Shown: one piece after another, positions 6,951 through 13,693 of the stretch
Numbering within the stretch: the first letter of the stretch is position 1
How the letters are laid out: each line of letters starts with the position of its first letter
Assembly (NCBI GenBank): GCA_900770875.1
Contig: CAAGLV010000229.1
Span: 1-13,693, forward strand
DNA: 13,693 bases
Source of the DNA: Flavobacteriales bacterium
GTDB lineage: Bacteria; Bacteroidota; Bacteroidia; Flavobacteriales; Weeksellaceae
Direction of reading: 5' to 3'
Notes under the pieces: model-generated
The model's database searches: none
What the model was told of the DNA's origin: nothing
Seen by the model: only the letters and a program-made list of their open reading frames with translations
Position numbers and translations under genes: made by a program

Positions 6951-8090
6951 TTATTTTGATTCGATTGCTTTTTTATACAACAATTCGTATTGTGGTAAAA
7001 TCTTAACTTTATCAAAAGTTAACGCTTGATTTTTTGCATTTTCGCTAAATTGCTTTAATCGAACATCATCTTCTAAAATGTAAATCGCTTTCTCTGCCAT
7101 TAATTCTACATCGCCAATTGGACATACAAATCCCGAATATCCATCAATGTTTACTTCGGATAATCCACCTGCATTCGACGAAATTACAGGTACATTTGCA
7201 GCCATTGCTTCTAAAGCGGCTAACCCAAAACTTTCTTGTTCGGATGGTAATAAAAATAAATCGGCAGCTTTTAAAACATCGTCTAAATCGCTTACCATTC
7301 CTAAACTTTTTACTTTATCTTGAATACCATAATCCTGAATTAACTGATCGGCTAATTCCCATTCTGGACCTTCGCCTGCAATAATTAATTTTGATGGAAT
7401 ACTTTTTTGGATAATATTAAATGCCTTTATAACATCCTGAATTCGTTTTACTTTACGAAGATTTGATGTATGTAAAATAACTTTTTCGTTTGGTGATGCA
7501 AAGTTATTACGGCAACACACACATTTTTCTGGCAAGTACTGATCGTTATCGATAAAGTTTGGAATTACCTTAATATCGTTTGTAATATCAAATGCTTTTA
7601 AGGTATCTTGTTTTAAACTTTCTGAAACTGAAGTTACCACATCCGATTCGTTGATCGAAAATTCTACCGCTGTTTTATAAACCGGATGTTGTCCTACCAA
7701 AGTAATATCTGTACCATGCAAAGTTGTAACAATAGGTAAATGATACCCTTTACGCGCTAACATTTGCTTGGTAAAATAAGCTGCATAGGCGTGCGGAATT
7801 GCATAATGAACATGGATTAAATCAATTTTATAATGTAAAATCTTATCATATAAAATTGTACTTAACGCTAAATCGTATGGCTGATACTGAAACAATGGAT
7901 ATGTTTCTACATGGATACGATGAAAATATATATTTGGTAATTTGATGTTTAACCTTGCAGGAACATTGGTACTAAAAAAGTGAACTTCGTGTCCTTTTTC
8001 TGCCAAATCCATTCCTAATTCAGTTGCTACAATTCCCGAACCTCCATAAGTTGGATAGCAAACGATTCCGATTTTCATTGTCGATTTCAT
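6951..8090 (-). CDS. bshA: N-acetyl-alpha-D-glucosaminyl L-malate synthase
   Basis: BshA is a GT4-family, GT-B fold glycosyltransferase. It transfers GlcNAc from UDP-GlcNAc to L-malate, the first step of bacillithiol synthesis. The 379-residue protein begins with CYPTYGGSG (11-19) and ATELG, a pattern specific to BshA. It also has LHGTD (124-128), SNLRKVKR (209-216, phosphate/UDP contacts), AGEGPE (238-243) and the GT4 EX7E motif (E286 to E294 in PSEQESFGLAALEAMA). An unusual CVCC cluster lies at 190-193. ATG 8090 follows the upstream stop by 9 bases; Met5 (8078) would give the more usual N-terminus MKIGIVCY and is an equally good start. Other bacillithiol genes (bshB, bshC) are not in the window. 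Confidence 0.94.
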   Translation of the reverse strand: MKSTMKIGIVCYPTYGGSGIVATELGMDLAEKGHEVHFFSTNVPARLNIKLPNIYFHRIHVETYPLFQYQPYDLALSTILYDKILHYKIDLIHVHYAIPHAYAAYFTKQMLARKGYHLPIVTTLHGTDITLVGQHPVYKTAVEFSINESDVVTSVSESLKQDTLKAFDITNDIKVIPNFIDNDQYLPEKCVCCRNNFASPNEKVILHTSNLRKVKRIQDVIKAFNIIQKSIPSKLIIAGEGPEWELADQLIQDYGIQDKVKSLGMVSDLDDVLKAADLFLLPSEQESFGLAALEAMAANVPVISSNAGGLSEVNIDGYSGFVCPIGDVELMAEKAIYILEDDVRLKQFSENAKNQALTFDKVKILPQYELLYKKAIESK

Positions 8091-8099
8091 AAGTCAAAT

Positions 8100-9182
8100 T
8101 TAAGGTAAAAAAGAATCGTAAACTGCTTGTAAGATATTTTCTCTTACTTTTTTTTCAGAAAGTAGATTATTTGTCTCACTTACATTTACTCGATTACTTA
8201 AAAAAACATAAACTAAATTGTACTTCGGATCTACCCAAACCATAGTTCCGGTAAAGCCATAATGCCCATAAGCATCGGCCGAAGCGCCTTTTAAAGTCTT
8301 GGTTAAAGCTTTATCAAAACCTGCTCCACGATTAGATGTTGGATATTGTTTTGCTGCAAACTGGTCGATAATTTCGGGCTTGATGTATTGTTTCCCTCCG
8401 TAATATCCCTTATTTAAATAAAGCTGCATCAATTTTGCTAAATCAATCGAATTAGAAAACAATCCGGCATGTCCGGCAATTCCGCCCATCATTGCTGCGC
8501 CTTGATCGTGTACATAACCATGGATTAATTGATTACGATATGTTTTATCGTAAGCCGTTGGTACAATAATTTCTAACGGAAATTTTTCGGTCGGATTATA
8601 CGTTGTACGATACATTCCTAACGGTTGATAAAATTGTTCTTGTACTAATTTTGCTAACGATTGATTATAATCTTTCTCAATTTTTTTCTTGAAGATATAA
8701 TAACCTAAATCTGAATATTCGTAAACTTTTTTGCCTAAAGGCGATTTAGCAATATCTTGAAAAATGGTATCCTGAATCGAATTTATAATATAAATATTAT
8801 CCGTTACTTTTAATTGATGCTCATCATCAAATTTACGGGCATAAAAATCTAAATATAATCGTGCATTTTTTACGTTAACCGTTTCTTTATAAAATCCAAT
8901 CCAAGGTGCTAAACCCGATTGATGTGCTAAAACTTCTTTAACGGTAAGATTATTTTTGTTGGTAAATTTTAAATCGGGATCGATTTCTCCTAAAGTTTGA
9001 TTGAAGTTAAGTTTACCTGCTTCAAATTCCTTCATAATTAAAGGAATTGAAGCCGTAACTTTTGTAACCGAAGCAATATCATACATATGATCCCACTCCA
9101 ATTTATTTTTTGTTTTGATGTCTTGTGTTCCAAAAACCTTATCGTAAATAACTTTACCATCTTTTGCAACCAAAATTTGCAT
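8100..9182 (-). CDS. Serine beta-lactamase-fold (class C-like) hydrolase domain, C-terminal half of a split GH3 fusion
   Basis: The 360 residues read from ATG 9182 form a beta-lactamase/penicillin-binding-protein-like serine hydrolase domain. Its motifs are nucleophile motif SVTK (S38, K41), YSD (156-158) in the YxN position, and HYG (307-309) replacing KTG. This is probably not a separate gene. The same frame stays open upstream of this ATG, through residues reading LNKIDVLAEEAIRNNYTPG, to the A9 run at 9240-9248. It contains no ATG, GTG or TTG back to its previous stop. ATG 9182 lies inside the conserved PGxQ.LVAKDG block, and the product would lack a signal peptide. In related bacteria this domain is fused behind the GH3 domain in one secreted protein. 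The reading frame with linker is 8100-9235, and bshA follows after 9 bases. Substrate unknown. Confidence 0.85.
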   Translation of the reverse strand: MQILVAKDGKVIYDKVFGTQDIKTKNKLEWDHMYDIASVTKVTASIPLIMKEFEAGKLNFNQTLGEIDPDLKFTNKNNLTVKEVLAHQSGLAPWIGFYKETVNVKNARLYLDFYARKFDDEHQLKVTDNIYIINSIQDTIFQDIAKSPLGKKVYEYSDLGYYIFKKKIEKDYNQSLAKLVQEQFYQPLGMYRTTYNPTEKFPLEIIVPTAYDKTYRNQLIHGYVHDQGAAMMGGIAGHAGLFSNSIDLAKLMQLYLNKGYYGGKQYIKPEIIDQFAAKQYPTSNRGAGFDKALTKTLKGASADAYGHYGFTGTMVWVDPKYNLVYVFLSNRVNVSETNNLLSEKKVRENILQAVYDSFLP

Positions 9183-9235
9183 GCCTGGCGTATAATTATT
9201 TCTGATTGCTTCTTCGGCTAAAACATCTATTTTAT

Positions 9236-10981
9236 TTAGTTTTTTTTTACAACTCCAACATTTTGCGGCTCCGTAAAACCTAAACGTTTAATTTCTTTTG
9301 TTTTTATCTGATCGCCATATTTAAACGTATCGTTTACCGTTACAGGTAATTTTCCTTTCGCCGGAATAGCTCCAAAAATAATTTGAGGACTAATTTGTTT
9401 CGTTTGATTTGTATTTTGATAGTTTACAATAACAGCATCAATCGTAGCTAAATCTAAATCTTTTAAACTATATGGACTTGTAAATAACGATAAAATTACT
9501 TTTTTATCAGCTGGAGTTGCTTTTAAAATCGCTTTTGAATTATCTGATAATTTATAAGGTTTATAAACCGTTTCGTTCGATAAAAAAGCACCATAAATTA
9601 CATAATCAAAATCGTTTAATTGATTAATTTTTGAAGCATCTTTAACCTCAACCAATTTTACATCAGCATATTTTCTTAAATGATCATAAAAAACTTGATA
9701 ATCAGCTTGTTCTAAAGGAACAAATGCAATTTTTGCTGTAACATCTTGTATTGGTAAAACATTATTATCGTTTTTTACCACTGTTTGTGCTTCTTCGAAA
9801 ATTTGATACGTTAAGGCTGCATTCGTTTCTGAATTTAAATCGGCTAAAATATTTGTTTTGTCGATTGGTTTAAAATTATTTAATCCAACTAAATATTTTG
9901 CCATTAAAATTTTCTTCACACTTTCAGCTAAACGATCTTCGGTAATTTCGCCACGATCAATCGCAGCTAAAATTTTTTCTTTACCTGTTTTAACATCCTG
10001 AGAAAACAATAAAAAATCGTTTCCAGCTAAAAATGCTTTGTAATCTACATCGCCAGGTGCATACATTTTTGCAACACCATCCATATTTAACGCATCGGTA
10101 ATTACAATTCCTTTAAATCCTAATTCGCCTTTTAAATAATCGGTAATGATTTTTTTAGATAATGTCGACGGAATTTTTAGATCGGGTTCTAAAGCTGGTA
10201 CATTTAAATGCGCAACCATTACTGCTTGTACACCATCTGCGATTAATTTTCTGAACGGAGCAATATGATATTTTTCTAAATCAGCTTTATTTGCCGAAAT
10301 TAAAGGCAATGTTTTATGCGAATCTTTATCCGTATCGCCATGTCCCGGAAAATGCTTAGCAGAAGCTAAAACTTTCATGGATTGTTGTCCTTTCATAAAA
10401 GTAGAACCTTTTGTTGCGACATTATCAGGATCTGAGCCATACGAACGATTCCCGATAATTGGATTATTTGGATTGACATTAACATCCACAGAAGGTGCAA
10501 AATTAAAATGAATTCCTAATCGGTTGGCTTGTTGCCCAATTTGTTGTCCTTTTTTATACGCTAAATCATTATTATCTAAAGCTCCAACAGCCATATTCCA
10601 TGGAAAACGTTCCACGCCTTTTAAACGCATTGCCACTCCCCATTCGCCATCAATTCCGATCATTAACGGAATTTTTGATGCTGCTTGGTAACGATTCGTT
10701 AAATCGATTTGCTTATCAGCTAAATCTTGCATAAAAATTAATCCTCCAATTTTTTCGTCTTGAACTAATTTTAAGATTTGATTTTCGTGAATCGAATCGC
10801 GGTTTGAATATGCAGCTACAATAAATAATTGTCCTACTTTTTCGTTTAATGACATCGAATTATACTGCTCATCAACCCATTTTAGTTGAATAGAATCTAC
10901 ATATAAAGGCGAATTTTGTTGTGCATGCAACTGAAACGAAAATGTTAAAGATGTAATTATAGCGATGAAGTACTTTTTCAT
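9236..10981 (-). CDS. Glycoside hydrolase family 3 (NagZ-like) beta-N-acetylglucosaminidase domain, frame ends at an A9 run
   Basis: The 581 residues start with a Sec signal peptide (MKKYFIAIITSLTFSFQLHA, likely cleaved after Ala20), so the product is exported. The GH3 catalytic domain carries NagZ-type motifs: GIDGE (109-113), NRSYGSDP (178-185), KHFPGHGDT (209-217), the Asp-His dyad DSH (D220, H222) used as acid/base in NagZ enzymes, and nucleophile D296 in VITDALNM. A second alpha/beta domain follows (about 390-555). The likely role is release of GlcNAc from peptidoglycan or similar glycans in the periplasm. The frame ends at TAA (9236-9238) directly after nine A's. One extra A, or a -1 slip, would join it to the downstream domain as one protein of about 960 residues (10981 to 8100). 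The gene may be intact with programmed slippage, mutated, or mis-sequenced. Confidence 0.9.
   Translation of the reverse strand: MKKYFIAIITSLTFSFQLHAQQNSPLYVDSIQLKWVDEQYNSMSLNEKVGQLFIVAAYSNRDSIHENQILKLVQDEKIGGLIFMQDLADKQIDLTNRYQAASKIPLMIGIDGEWGVAMRLKGVERFPWNMAVGALDNNDLAYKKGQQIGQQANRLGIHFNFAPSVDVNVNPNNPIIGNRSYGSDPDNVATKGSTFMKGQQSMKVLASAKHFPGHGDTDKDSHKTLPLISANKADLEKYHIAPFRKLIADGVQAVMVAHLNVPALEPDLKIPSTLSKKIITDYLKGELGFKGIVITDALNMDGVAKMYAPGDVDYKAFLAGNDFLLFSQDVKTGKEKILAAIDRGEITEDRLAESVKKILMAKYLVGLNNFKPIDKTNILADLNSETNAALTYQIFEEAQTVVKNDNNVLPIQDVTAKIAFVPLEQADYQVFYDHLRKYADVKLVEVKDASKINQLNDFDYVIYGAFLSNETVYKPYKLSDNSKAILKATPADKKVILSLFTSPYSLKDLDLATIDAVIVNYQNTNQTKQISPQIIFGAIPAKGKLPVTVNDTFKYGDQIKTKEIKRLGFTEPQNVGVVKKN
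9239..9245 (-). other. Candidate -1 slippery heptamer / frameshift point joining the GH3 and beta-lactamase domains
   Basis: On the coding strand the zero-frame codons are GTA AAA AAA AAC TAA, so the heptamer A-AAA-AAC is in the register of a canonical X-XXY-YYZ site with the stop immediately after it. Re-reading one base gives AAA CTA AAT AAA ATA GAT, which opens into the beta-lactamase frame. The nine A's (9240-9248) would also suit polymerase slippage. GGAG lies 6 bases upstream of the heptamer, but it encodes a Gly-Val that belongs to the expected linker. I saw no strong downstream hairpin. A one-base sequencing deletion would look identical. Confidence 0.5.
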
Positions 10982-10992
10982 TAATGATTATT

Positions 10993-11000
10993 TAACTTTG
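10993..11000 (+). promoter_or_regulatory. Candidate -7 box for the TerC-family gene
   Basis: TAACTTTG matches TAnnTTTG and lies 83 bases before ATG 11084, in the 102-base divergent gap. No TTG is found at the proper distance upstream, so support is limited to the -7 element. A second, imperfect box (TATCTTTA, 11028-11035) is closer to the start and is an alternative. Confidence 0.3.
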
Positions 11001-11048
11001 CAAAAAAGATTTGGTATCGAAATAGTTTATCTTTACCAAACAATTATT

Positions 11049-11056
11049 CAAATTTA
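11049..11056 (-). promoter_or_regulatory. Candidate -7 box for the GH3-beta-lactamase-bshA operon
   Basis: On the minus strand this reads TAAATTTG, an exact TAnnTTTG match 67 bases upstream of the GH3 start at 10981. A -33 TTTG at standard spacing is lacking. If used, it would overlap the leader of the divergent TerC-family gene. Confidence 0.3.
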
Positions 11057-11083
11057 TAAAAAAACAATTAAAACATATTATTT

Positions 11084-12160
11084 ATGCCTTTATTAGCTGT
11101 TGTAAACGACAACATGTTAAACCATCCATGGCTTATTGCTATTTTTGGAGTTGCAGTTTTAGTGATGCTTCTTTTAGATTTAGGAGTTTTTAATAAAAAT
11201 TCGCACGCAGTTTCTAACAAAGAAGCGCTTACTTGGAGTTGCGTTTGGATTTCTTTAGCTATGATTTTTAGTGGTGTTGTTTATCTTGTATTTAAAAATG
11301 CCGATGGACATGCCTTTGCAATGGAAAAATTTTCTCAATTTCAGGCGGCTTATTGGATCGAAAAAGCTTTATCTGTTGATAATCTTTTTGTCTTTATTCT
11401 TGTTTTTGGGTTCTTTAAAATTCCGAAAGAATATCAACACAAAATTTTATTTTGGGGAATTTTAGGTGCTTTATTTTTTAGAGCCATCTTTATTTTTGCA
11501 GGTGTCGAATTAATTAAATTAACTTATTTACCAGCCTTTTCTATTGGCGATTTTAATTTTGCTTTAGATAACGATGCTGCCGAACATGCTAATTTTGCAA
11601 CAAAAGAGTTTTTCCGTCCAAATGTAATTTTAACTTTATTCGGAATATTTTTAATTGTTGCTGGTATAAAATCGTGGTCATCGGATGACGATGAAGATCA
11701 AGATTTATCGGATAATATGGGTGTAAAATTGGTTCATAAATTCTTTAAAGTAAGTCCTTCTTTCGATAAAGATAATTTTTTTACGGTGCAAAACGGAATC
11801 AAAATGGCTACGCCTCTTTTTGTTGCTTTAGCCGTTATCGAAATTACCGACTTGGTTTTTGCTGTAGATAGTATTCCTGCTATTTTTGCCATTGCTCCTA
11901 ACGATCCATTTATCTTATATTCGTCGAATATTTTTGCAATTTTAGGTTTACGTTCGCTTTACTTTTTATTAGCCAATTCGATGGATAAGTTTGGTAAATT
12001 ACATTACGGTTTAGCAATTATTTTATCGTTTATTGGAATTAAAATGATTATTATGCCTTTTTATCATTTCGATTCAACAATTTCTTTAGCTATTATTGGA
12101 GGAATATTATTGATTACAATTATCTGGTCTTTAATCTCAAATAAAAAAGTGATTGATTAA
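11084..12160 (+). CDS. TerC/Alx-family integral membrane protein
   Basis: This 358-residue polytopic inner-membrane protein has about eight or nine hydrophobic segments, including about 16-34, 50-70, 95-112, 120-140, 180-196, 243-270, 275-297, 308-325 and 333-352. The acidic residues that define the family lie within them: D32 (LLLDLGVF), E93 and D99 (WIEKALSVDN), and E253, D256 and D262 (EITDLVFAVDS). TerC proteins are linked to tellurite resistance, and the related Alx of E. coli to manganese export under alkaline conditions. Metal-ion transport is therefore the likely role, but the substrate here is not shown. A soluble loop (about 196-240) begins with the acidic run SSDDDEDQD. No manganese riboswitch was recognised in the short leader. 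The gene is divergent from the GH3 operon. Confidence 0.92.
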   Translation: MPLLAVVNDNMLNHPWLIAIFGVAVLVMLLLDLGVFNKNSHAVSNKEALTWSCVWISLAMIFSGVVYLVFKNADGHAFAMEKFSQFQAAYWIEKALSVDNLFVFILVFGFFKIPKEYQHKILFWGILGALFFRAIFIFAGVELIKLTYLPAFSIGDFNFALDNDAAEHANFATKEFFRPNVILTLFGIFLIVAGIKSWSSDDDEDQDLSDNMGVKLVHKFFKVSPSFDKDNFFTVQNGIKMATPLFVALAVIEITDLVFAVDSIPAIFAIAPNDPFILYSSNIFAILGLRSLYFLLANSMDKFGKLHYGLAIILSFIGIKMIIMPFYHFDSTISLAIIGGILLITIIWSLISNKKVID

Positions 12161-12182
12161 AACAATAAATTCAAAATAAAAC

Positions 12183-12215
12183 AAAAATGCCGAAGAAATA
12201 TCTTCGGCATTTTTT
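12183..12215. terminator. Bidirectional terminator between terC-family gene and DUF4136 gene
   Basis: A 14-bp perfect stem pairs AAAAATGCCGAAGA (12183-12196) with its complement (12201-12214) around loop AATA. The core GCCGAAGA/TCTTCGGC is the most GC-rich hairpin in the window and is flanked by A's on the left and T's on the right. It lies 22 bases after the TerC-family stop and 18 bases beyond the stop of the converging gene. Confidence 0.92.
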
Positions 12216-12232
12216 ATATGCAATAAATTACA

Positions 12233-12763
12233 TTATTTTTTTTGAGGTGGAAATTTAGATAAAATTTCGTCGATTGCTTTTGGTATTCTATCTGCTTTAC
12301 TCGAAACATTACTTAAGTTTAATCCAGAACCTATTCCTTGCCAAACTAAAATATTTCGTTTATCATCTACAATATCAATAATAATTTTACCTGCTGTATA
12401 TTCAGTCACTGTTGGATATCCTCCCCAATAACCACCATAATAGCCATAAGGACCATATCCGTACCAATTATCATTAACATCAACTTCTTTAGTAGAACTT
12501 GCTAAAATATTCACTAACAAATCGGGATCACTCGTTACTCTTGTAAATCCTTTTGCAGCTAAATTTTGCTCGATAGCAGCAATAATTCTACGTTTATCTA
12601 AATCGTTAATATCTAATTTATCGATTCCTTTTTGATGAAAAGAATAAGTTTTATAATTGGTAAAATTTACTTGTCTATCATAATCAGAAGTTACATTAAC
12701 TACGTTACAACTTGTAAACATCAATAAACCAAAAAAACCTAAAATTGTGATTATATTTTTCAT
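12233..12763 (-). CDS. DUF4136-type lipoprotein
   Basis: This is a 176-residue lipoprotein: signal MKNIITILGFFGLLMF and lipobox FTSC, with Cys19 lipidated. After the anchor, VTSDYDRQVNFTNYKTYSF (24-42) is the characteristic opening of DUF4136 proteins. The middle matches the family (I...L..KGF..V...PDLLV), as does the closing region with IIIDIVDDKRNILVWQG (127-143) and a final helix ending KFPP. A short Gly/Tyr/Trp-rich loop, YGYGPYGYYGGYWGGYP (101-117), separates the strands, a common low-complexity feature of the family. The function of DUF4136 is not established; an outer-membrane lipoprotein is a reasonable inference. It is likely transcribed alone, with a candidate promoter at 12788-12817. 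Confidence 0.9.
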   Translation of the reverse strand: MKNIITILGFFGLLMFTSCNVVNVTSDYDRQVNFTNYKTYSFHQKGIDKLDINDLDKRRIIAAIEQNLAAKGFTRVTSDPDLLVNILASSTKEVDVNDNWYGYGPYGYYGGYWGGYPTVTEYTAGKIIIDIVDDKRNILVWQGIGSGLNLSNVSSKADRIPKAIDEILSKFPPQKK

Positions 12764-12787
12764 ATTGTTTATTTTAAATCTTGAAAA

Positions 12788-12817
12788 TAAAGTTAAGTTT
12801 AATTTTCAAACTGCAAA
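12788..12817 (-). promoter_or_regulatory. Candidate promoter of the DUF4136 lipoprotein
   Basis: On the minus strand TTTG (12814-12817) is followed by 18 bases and TAACTTTA (12788-12795), one mismatch from TAnnTTTG. The box is 24 bases upstream of the ATG at 12763. Spacing and position are good, but the -7 element is imperfect. Confidence 0.4.
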
Positions 12818-12855
12818 AACATTACCAACTTATATCTTTTCTTCGAAATATTAAA

Positions 12856-13693
12856 TTATTTAACTTCTACGTTTCCGTTATGGTTGATTCGTGCTAATTC
12901 TACAAACTGAGTTTGGTTTACTAAATCGGCATCAAAATCGCGCTGAACTTTAACATAATTTTCGGTAAATCCGTACATTTTACCTTCTCTATTTTCGTGT
13001 TCCCACAATACTTTTTGTGTAGAACCTAATTGTGTTTGGTAAAAAGCTTGACGTTTTTTCTCTGATAAAATACGTAACATTTTATTACGACGTTTACGTT
13101 CGGCCGGATCTACAACACCTTCAAAATCGATTGCTTCGGTATTGTCGCGTTCCGAGTAAGTAAAAACGTGTAAATACGAGATTGGTAATTCGTTTAAGAA
13201 ATTGTACGTTTCTAAGAACAGCTCTTCTGTTTCTCCCGGAAAACCAACAATTACATCAACACCAATACAAGCATTTGGCATTACTTCTCTAATTTTAGTT
13301 ACACGATCTAAATAAAGGTTCGATAAATAACGACGCTTCATTTTCTTTAAAATCGTATCGCTACCCGATTGCAATGGAATATGGAAATGAGGTACAAAAC
13401 GATCGGATTGAGAAACAAATTCTATCGTTTCGTTTTTTAATAAATTCGGTTCAATAGACGAGATACGAATACGATCGATGTTATCAACTTTATCCAATTC
13501 TTGTACTAATTCTAAGAAAGTATGTTCGTGTTTTTTATTTCCGAATTCACCTTTCCCGTAATCACCAATACTTACACCAGTTAAAACGATTTCATTGATT
13601 CCTTTTTCGGCAATTTCGCGTGCATTTTTCAATACATTTTCCATCGTATCCGAACGCGAAATACCACGAGCTAACGGAATTGTACAATATGTA
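12856..13693 (-). CDS. mtaB: MtaB-type tRNA (t6A37) methylthiotransferase, 5' part beyond the window
   Basis: This radical-SAM enzyme adds a methylthio group at C2 of t6A37 in tRNAs reading ANN codons, using two iron-sulphur clusters. The frame is open to the window edge: before Met (13644) it reads YCTIPLARGISRSDT, whose Cys is the last of the CxxxCxxC cluster motif. ATG 13644 is therefore internal and about 278 C-terminal residues are visible. Family features include EIVLTGVSIGDYG, RISSIEP, HIPLQSGSD, MKRRY, GVDVIVGFPGET and HVFTYSER. A C-terminal TRAM-like RNA-binding region of about 60 residues ends at VEVK. The TGVSIGDYG and TYSERDNT segments resemble MtaB more than MiaB or RimO. The N-terminal MTTase domain lies outside the window. 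Its tRNA-Lys substrate class is also encoded here, though the loci are far apart. Confidence 0.92.
   Translation of the reverse strand, partial: TYCTIPLARGISRSDTMENVLKNAREIAEKGINEIVLTGVSIGDYGKGEFGNKKHEHTFLELVQELDKVDNIDRIRISSIEPNLLKNETIEFVSQSDRFVPHFHIPLQSGSDTILKKMKRRYLSNLYLDRVTKIREVMPNACIGVDVIVGFPGETEELFLETYNFLNELPISYLHVFTYSERDNTEAIDFEGVVDPAERKRRNKMLRILSEKKRQAFYQTQLGSTQKVLWEHENREGKMYGFTENYVKVQRDFDADLVNQTQFVELARINHNGNVEVK

Noticed and set aside
7118..7384. Plus-strand open frame inside bshA
   Set aside because: It is antisense to conserved GT4 motifs including EX7E; a reverse shadow.
11271..11465. Second-frame open frame within the TerC-family gene
   Set aside because: It overlaps transmembrane coding sequence on the same strand in another frame; its hydrophobic content comes from the real gene's AT-rich codons.
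12522..12590. Possible second frameshift or pseudogene signs in the DUF4136 gene
   Set aside because: The frame runs from lipobox to the family's C-terminal helix without interruption and the length is normal.
1..13693. A mobile element, CRISPR array, phage or defence system
   Set aside because: No transposase, integrase, spaced direct repeats, toxin-antitoxin pair or nuclease/helicase modules were seen. The only long repeat is the tRNA pair, and all well-recognised genes are core functions.

Overview
The window looks like a chromosomal segment of a Flavobacteriia-type member of the Bacteroidota. It is very AT-rich and start codons lack Shine-Dalgarno sequences. Several genes are preceded by the group's promoter pattern (TTG/TTTG, about 18-21 bases, then TAnnTTTG). 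The gene set fits as well: BshA of bacillithiol synthesis, a secreted glycoside hydrolase family 3 (GH3) plus serine beta-lactamase-fold protein, a DUF4136 lipoprotein and FTSC/FQSC lipoboxes. Assignment below class level is not possible from this sequence.

Layout. Positions 1-308 hold two identical tRNA-Lys(TTT) genes on the minus strand, each with its own promoter. Positions 444-1655 hold a plus-strand operon of an unrecognised lipoprotein and shikimate kinase (aroK). It converges on a minus-strand S4-domain RNA-binding protein (hslR-like), whose terminator hairpin carries the stop codon in its loop. A lipoprotein with a divergent FKBP-like C-terminus (2131-2871), a terminator, and nicotinate phosphoribosyltransferase pncB (2958-4160) follow. 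A bidirectional terminator then separates pncB from lon (4218-6623, minus). After an AT-rich gap comes a minus-strand operon (10981 down to 6951): GH3 domain, beta-lactamase-fold domain, then bshA. A divergent plus-strand TerC/Alx-family membrane protein (11084-12160) ends at a strong terminator facing a DUF4136 lipoprotein (12233-12763, minus). The window closes with the 3' part of an mtaB-type tRNA methylthiotransferase (12856 to the edge, minus).

Most of the window is core housekeeping: tRNA supply and modification, chorismate and NAD precursor synthesis, proteolysis, thiol metabolism and envelope lipoproteins. I see no mobile element, CRISPR array, phage or defence system.

The point most worth checking is the GH3/beta-lactamase gene. 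The two halves normally form one polypeptide of roughly 950-1000 residues. Here they are split at a run of nine A's. The zero-frame stop TAA directly follows A-AAA-AAC, a canonical -1 slippery heptamer. A -1 shift there gives an uninterrupted protein of about 960 residues with the expected linker. This may be a sequencing error, a real frameshift mutation, phase variation, or a programmed slip; the sequence alone cannot decide.
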